A DNA stretch of 6,336 nucleotides from an uncultured Erysipelotrichaceae bacterium (GTDB lineage: Bacteria > Bacillota_I > Bacilli_A > Erysipelotrichales > Erysipelotrichaceae): the NCBI GenBank assembly GCA_937902945.1, contig CALEMD010000047.1, positions 1 to 6,336 of the forward strand, read 5' to 3'. A program made the position numbers and the translations under genes. The notes beneath the pieces were generated by a model, which had not been told where the DNA came from, made no database searches, and was given only the letters and a program-made list of their open reading frames with translations. Positions 5,258-6,336 of this stretch are shown in pieces; the first letter of the stretch is position 1, and each line of letters starts with the position of its first letter.

Positions 5258-5961
5258 TGTTTTATGACCTGCACATTCACAGCTGTTTAAGCCCCTGTGC
5301 AGAAGATGAAATGACGCCGAATAATATCTGCAATATGGCTGTTTTAAAAGGTTTGGAGCTGATTGCTGTGACGGATCATAATTCCTGCATGCAGCAGCCT
5401 TCCATCTCAGAGGCGGCTGATAAAGCCGGATTGAAAGCATTGTTCGGAGCCGAGCTGCAGACATCAGAAGAGGTACATATTCTTGGTCTGTTTGCTAAAC
5501 TGGAGGATTGCATGATGCTGCAGAAATGGATTGATACCGTTTTGCCAGTCATACCGAATGATACTGGATATTTTGGCAAAGAGGAAATCAGAAGCGGTGC
5601 TGATGATGAACTGATCGGCATAGAAAACAGACTTCTGCTTGTATCGCTGCAGGCATCATTGGAAGAAACAGTGGATAAGATTCATGAATGCAATGGCAGA
5701 GCAGTGCTTGCGCATGTGCTTGACAGGGAAAACTCAATCATCAATCAGCTTGGATTTATACCGCAGAATCTCAATATAGACGGCCTTGAAGTGAAAAACG
5801 ATGAACAGAAGAAGGAAATACTTCAAATGCATCCTTGGATGAATGAGAAAGACGAAAACTGGTTTACCGATTCCGATGCCCATAGACTTATTGATATCAA
5901 TGAGGCACAGCATTCTATAGAAATAAGCTTATATCAGGAGCTCTGGGGGAATGCTCTATGA
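5257..5961 (+). CDS. PHP-domain metallophosphoesterase
   Basis: A 234-aa PHP-superfamily protein with a full metal site. H6-I-H8 lies in DLHIHSCLSPC, D40-H41 in VTDHNS, and E66 and H74 in GAELQTSEEVHILG. H153 is in LAHVLDR, and D207-A-H209 is in SDAH near the C-terminus. PHP enzymes hydrolyse phosphate esters at two or three metal ions; known members include histidinol phosphatase, 5'-3' RNase/nucleotide phosphatases and the polymerase III PHP domain. No second domain is attached, and no substrate can be assigned. The gene starts at the last base of the preceding stop (TAATG), with GGAG at 5242-5245 as a weak ribosome binding site, and ends in an ATGA overlap with the next gene. Its place among kinase-like proteins suggests that it removes a phosphate or hydrolyses a small signal molecule. 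That is inference. Confidence 0.88.
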   Translation: MFYDLHIHSCLSPCAEDEMTPNNICNMAVLKGLELIAVTDHNSCMQQPSISEAADKAGLKALFGAELQTSEEVHILGLFAKLEDCMMLQKWIDTVLPVIPNDTGYFGKEEIRSGADDELIGIENRLLLVSLQASLEETVDKIHECNGRAVLAHVLDRENSIINQLGFIPQNLNIDGLEVKNDEQKKEILQMHPWMNEKDENWFTDSDAHRLIDINEAQHSIEISLYQELWGNAL

Positions 5962-6336
5962 TGCAGGATCTGGCAATGCAGATCATGGAAATCATGCAGA
6001 ACAGTATTCAGGCTAAGGCTTCAGAGATCTCTCTGCAGTTTACAGATAGCGCAAAAAACAACAGGATTTCATTCGAAATTACAGATAACGGAACGGGAAT
6101 GAGTGAGGATACTGTAAAAAAAATCACAAACCCCTTTATTACAAGCCGAATGACACGTAAAATAGGCATGGGGCTGGCATTCTTGAAACAGACTGTCGAT
6201 CAATGCGACGGCAGCTTGGAGATATGCAGCAAACCGATGAAGGGAACGGCAGTTAAAGCTGAGCTGCGAAGAGACTGCATAGATACTCCGCCGACAGGCG
6301 ATCTTGGTGAACTGATGATGGAATGCATACAGGCAA
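5958..6336 (+). CDS. Second GHKL ATPase, 5' portion (truncated by window end)
   Basis: The first 126 codons run to the window edge. The N-box is E11-I-M-Q-N15-S-I-Q-A, the G1 box D43-N-G-T-G47-M, and the G2 region PFITSRMTRKIGMGLAFL (59-76) with the glycines in place. The start is direct: no phosphoacceptor histidine domain or sensor region precedes the ATPase domain. After it comes DTPPTGDLGELM (109-120), the beginning of a C-terminal extension. It differs from the RsbW-like ATPase at 3323-3745, being nearer the N-box and lid style of histidine kinase and MutL-type ATPases. Two ATG codons are tandem (5958, 5961); the first forms the ATGA overlap with the PHP stop and lies 7 nt after GGGGGA (5945-5950), so I chose it. 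An ATP-dependent signalling or assembly role with the hydrogenase is inferred. Confidence 0.85.
   Translation, partial: MMQDLAMQIMEIMQNSIQAKASEISLQFTDSAKNNRISFEITDNGTGMSEDTVKKITNPFITSRMTRKIGMGLAFLKQTVDQCDGSLEICSKPMKGTAVKAELRRDCIDTPPTGDLGELMMECIQA

Noticed and set aside
4972..5280. A 102-codon open frame on - over the second DRTGG-like gene
   Set aside because: It is antisense to a coupled operon gene with a good RBS, has low-complexity serine/threonine-rich content and shows no domain.
1..6336. CRISPR arrays, insertion sequences, tRNA or rRNA genes
   Set aside because: No regularly spaced direct repeats, transposase-like frames, terminal repeats or cloverleaf-forming stretches were seen on either strand.

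Overview
The window comes from a low-to-moderate GC Bacillota (Firmicutes) genome using the standard bacterial code. The evidence is a T-box riboswitch ahead of an aminoacyl-tRNA synthetase gene, strong AGGAGG-type ribosome binding sites and tightly overlapping genes. A threonyl-tRNA synthetase without a TGS domain and a NuoE-type hydrogenase subunit suit an anaerobic, fermentative gut or oral lineage such as Erysipelotrichia or Clostridia. That placement is inference. All genes are on the + strand.

Region 1 (1-209) is the 3' end of a glycerol kinase gene (glpK), with an inverted repeat across its stop codon. Region 2 (about 225-462) is a complete threonine T-box leader. Its stem I presents an ACU specifier, followed by a stem II region, stem III, the antiterminator with its UGGU bulge, and an intrinsic terminator. 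Region 3 (477-2237) is thrS, followed by one weak and one strong hairpin.

Region 4 (2303-6336, running off the end) is one densely packed operon. It has an extended -10 promoter that overlaps a dyad. The genes, in order, are: a NuoE/HydC-type [2Fe-2S] subunit; a DRTGG-like protein; an RsbW-like GHKL ATPase; an iron-sulfur protein that carries two ferredoxin clusters, a degenerate [FeFe]-hydrogenase H-cluster domain and a C-terminal CxxC-x4-C-type FeS domain; a second DRTGG-like protein; a PHP metallophosphoesterase; and a second GHKL ATPase (partial). Gaps run from +2 nt to 14 nt of overlap, so translation is probably coupled.

The NuoE-like protein is the kind of small electron-transfer subunit found in multimeric electron-bifurcating [FeFe]-hydrogenases. 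The other two subunits (a NuoF-like flavoprotein and the catalytic hydrogenase) are not in the window but are expected downstream. The six genes after it look like a signalling or sensing module rather than electron-transfer machinery. They include two ATP-binding kinase-like domains, a candidate redox/H2 sensor that keeps the cluster cysteines but lacks the proton-relay cysteine, two putative small ligand-binding domains and a phosphoesterase. As far as I know, this set recurs near hydrogenase genes in anaerobic Firmicutes but has no established mechanism. It is the best candidate here for an undescribed system.
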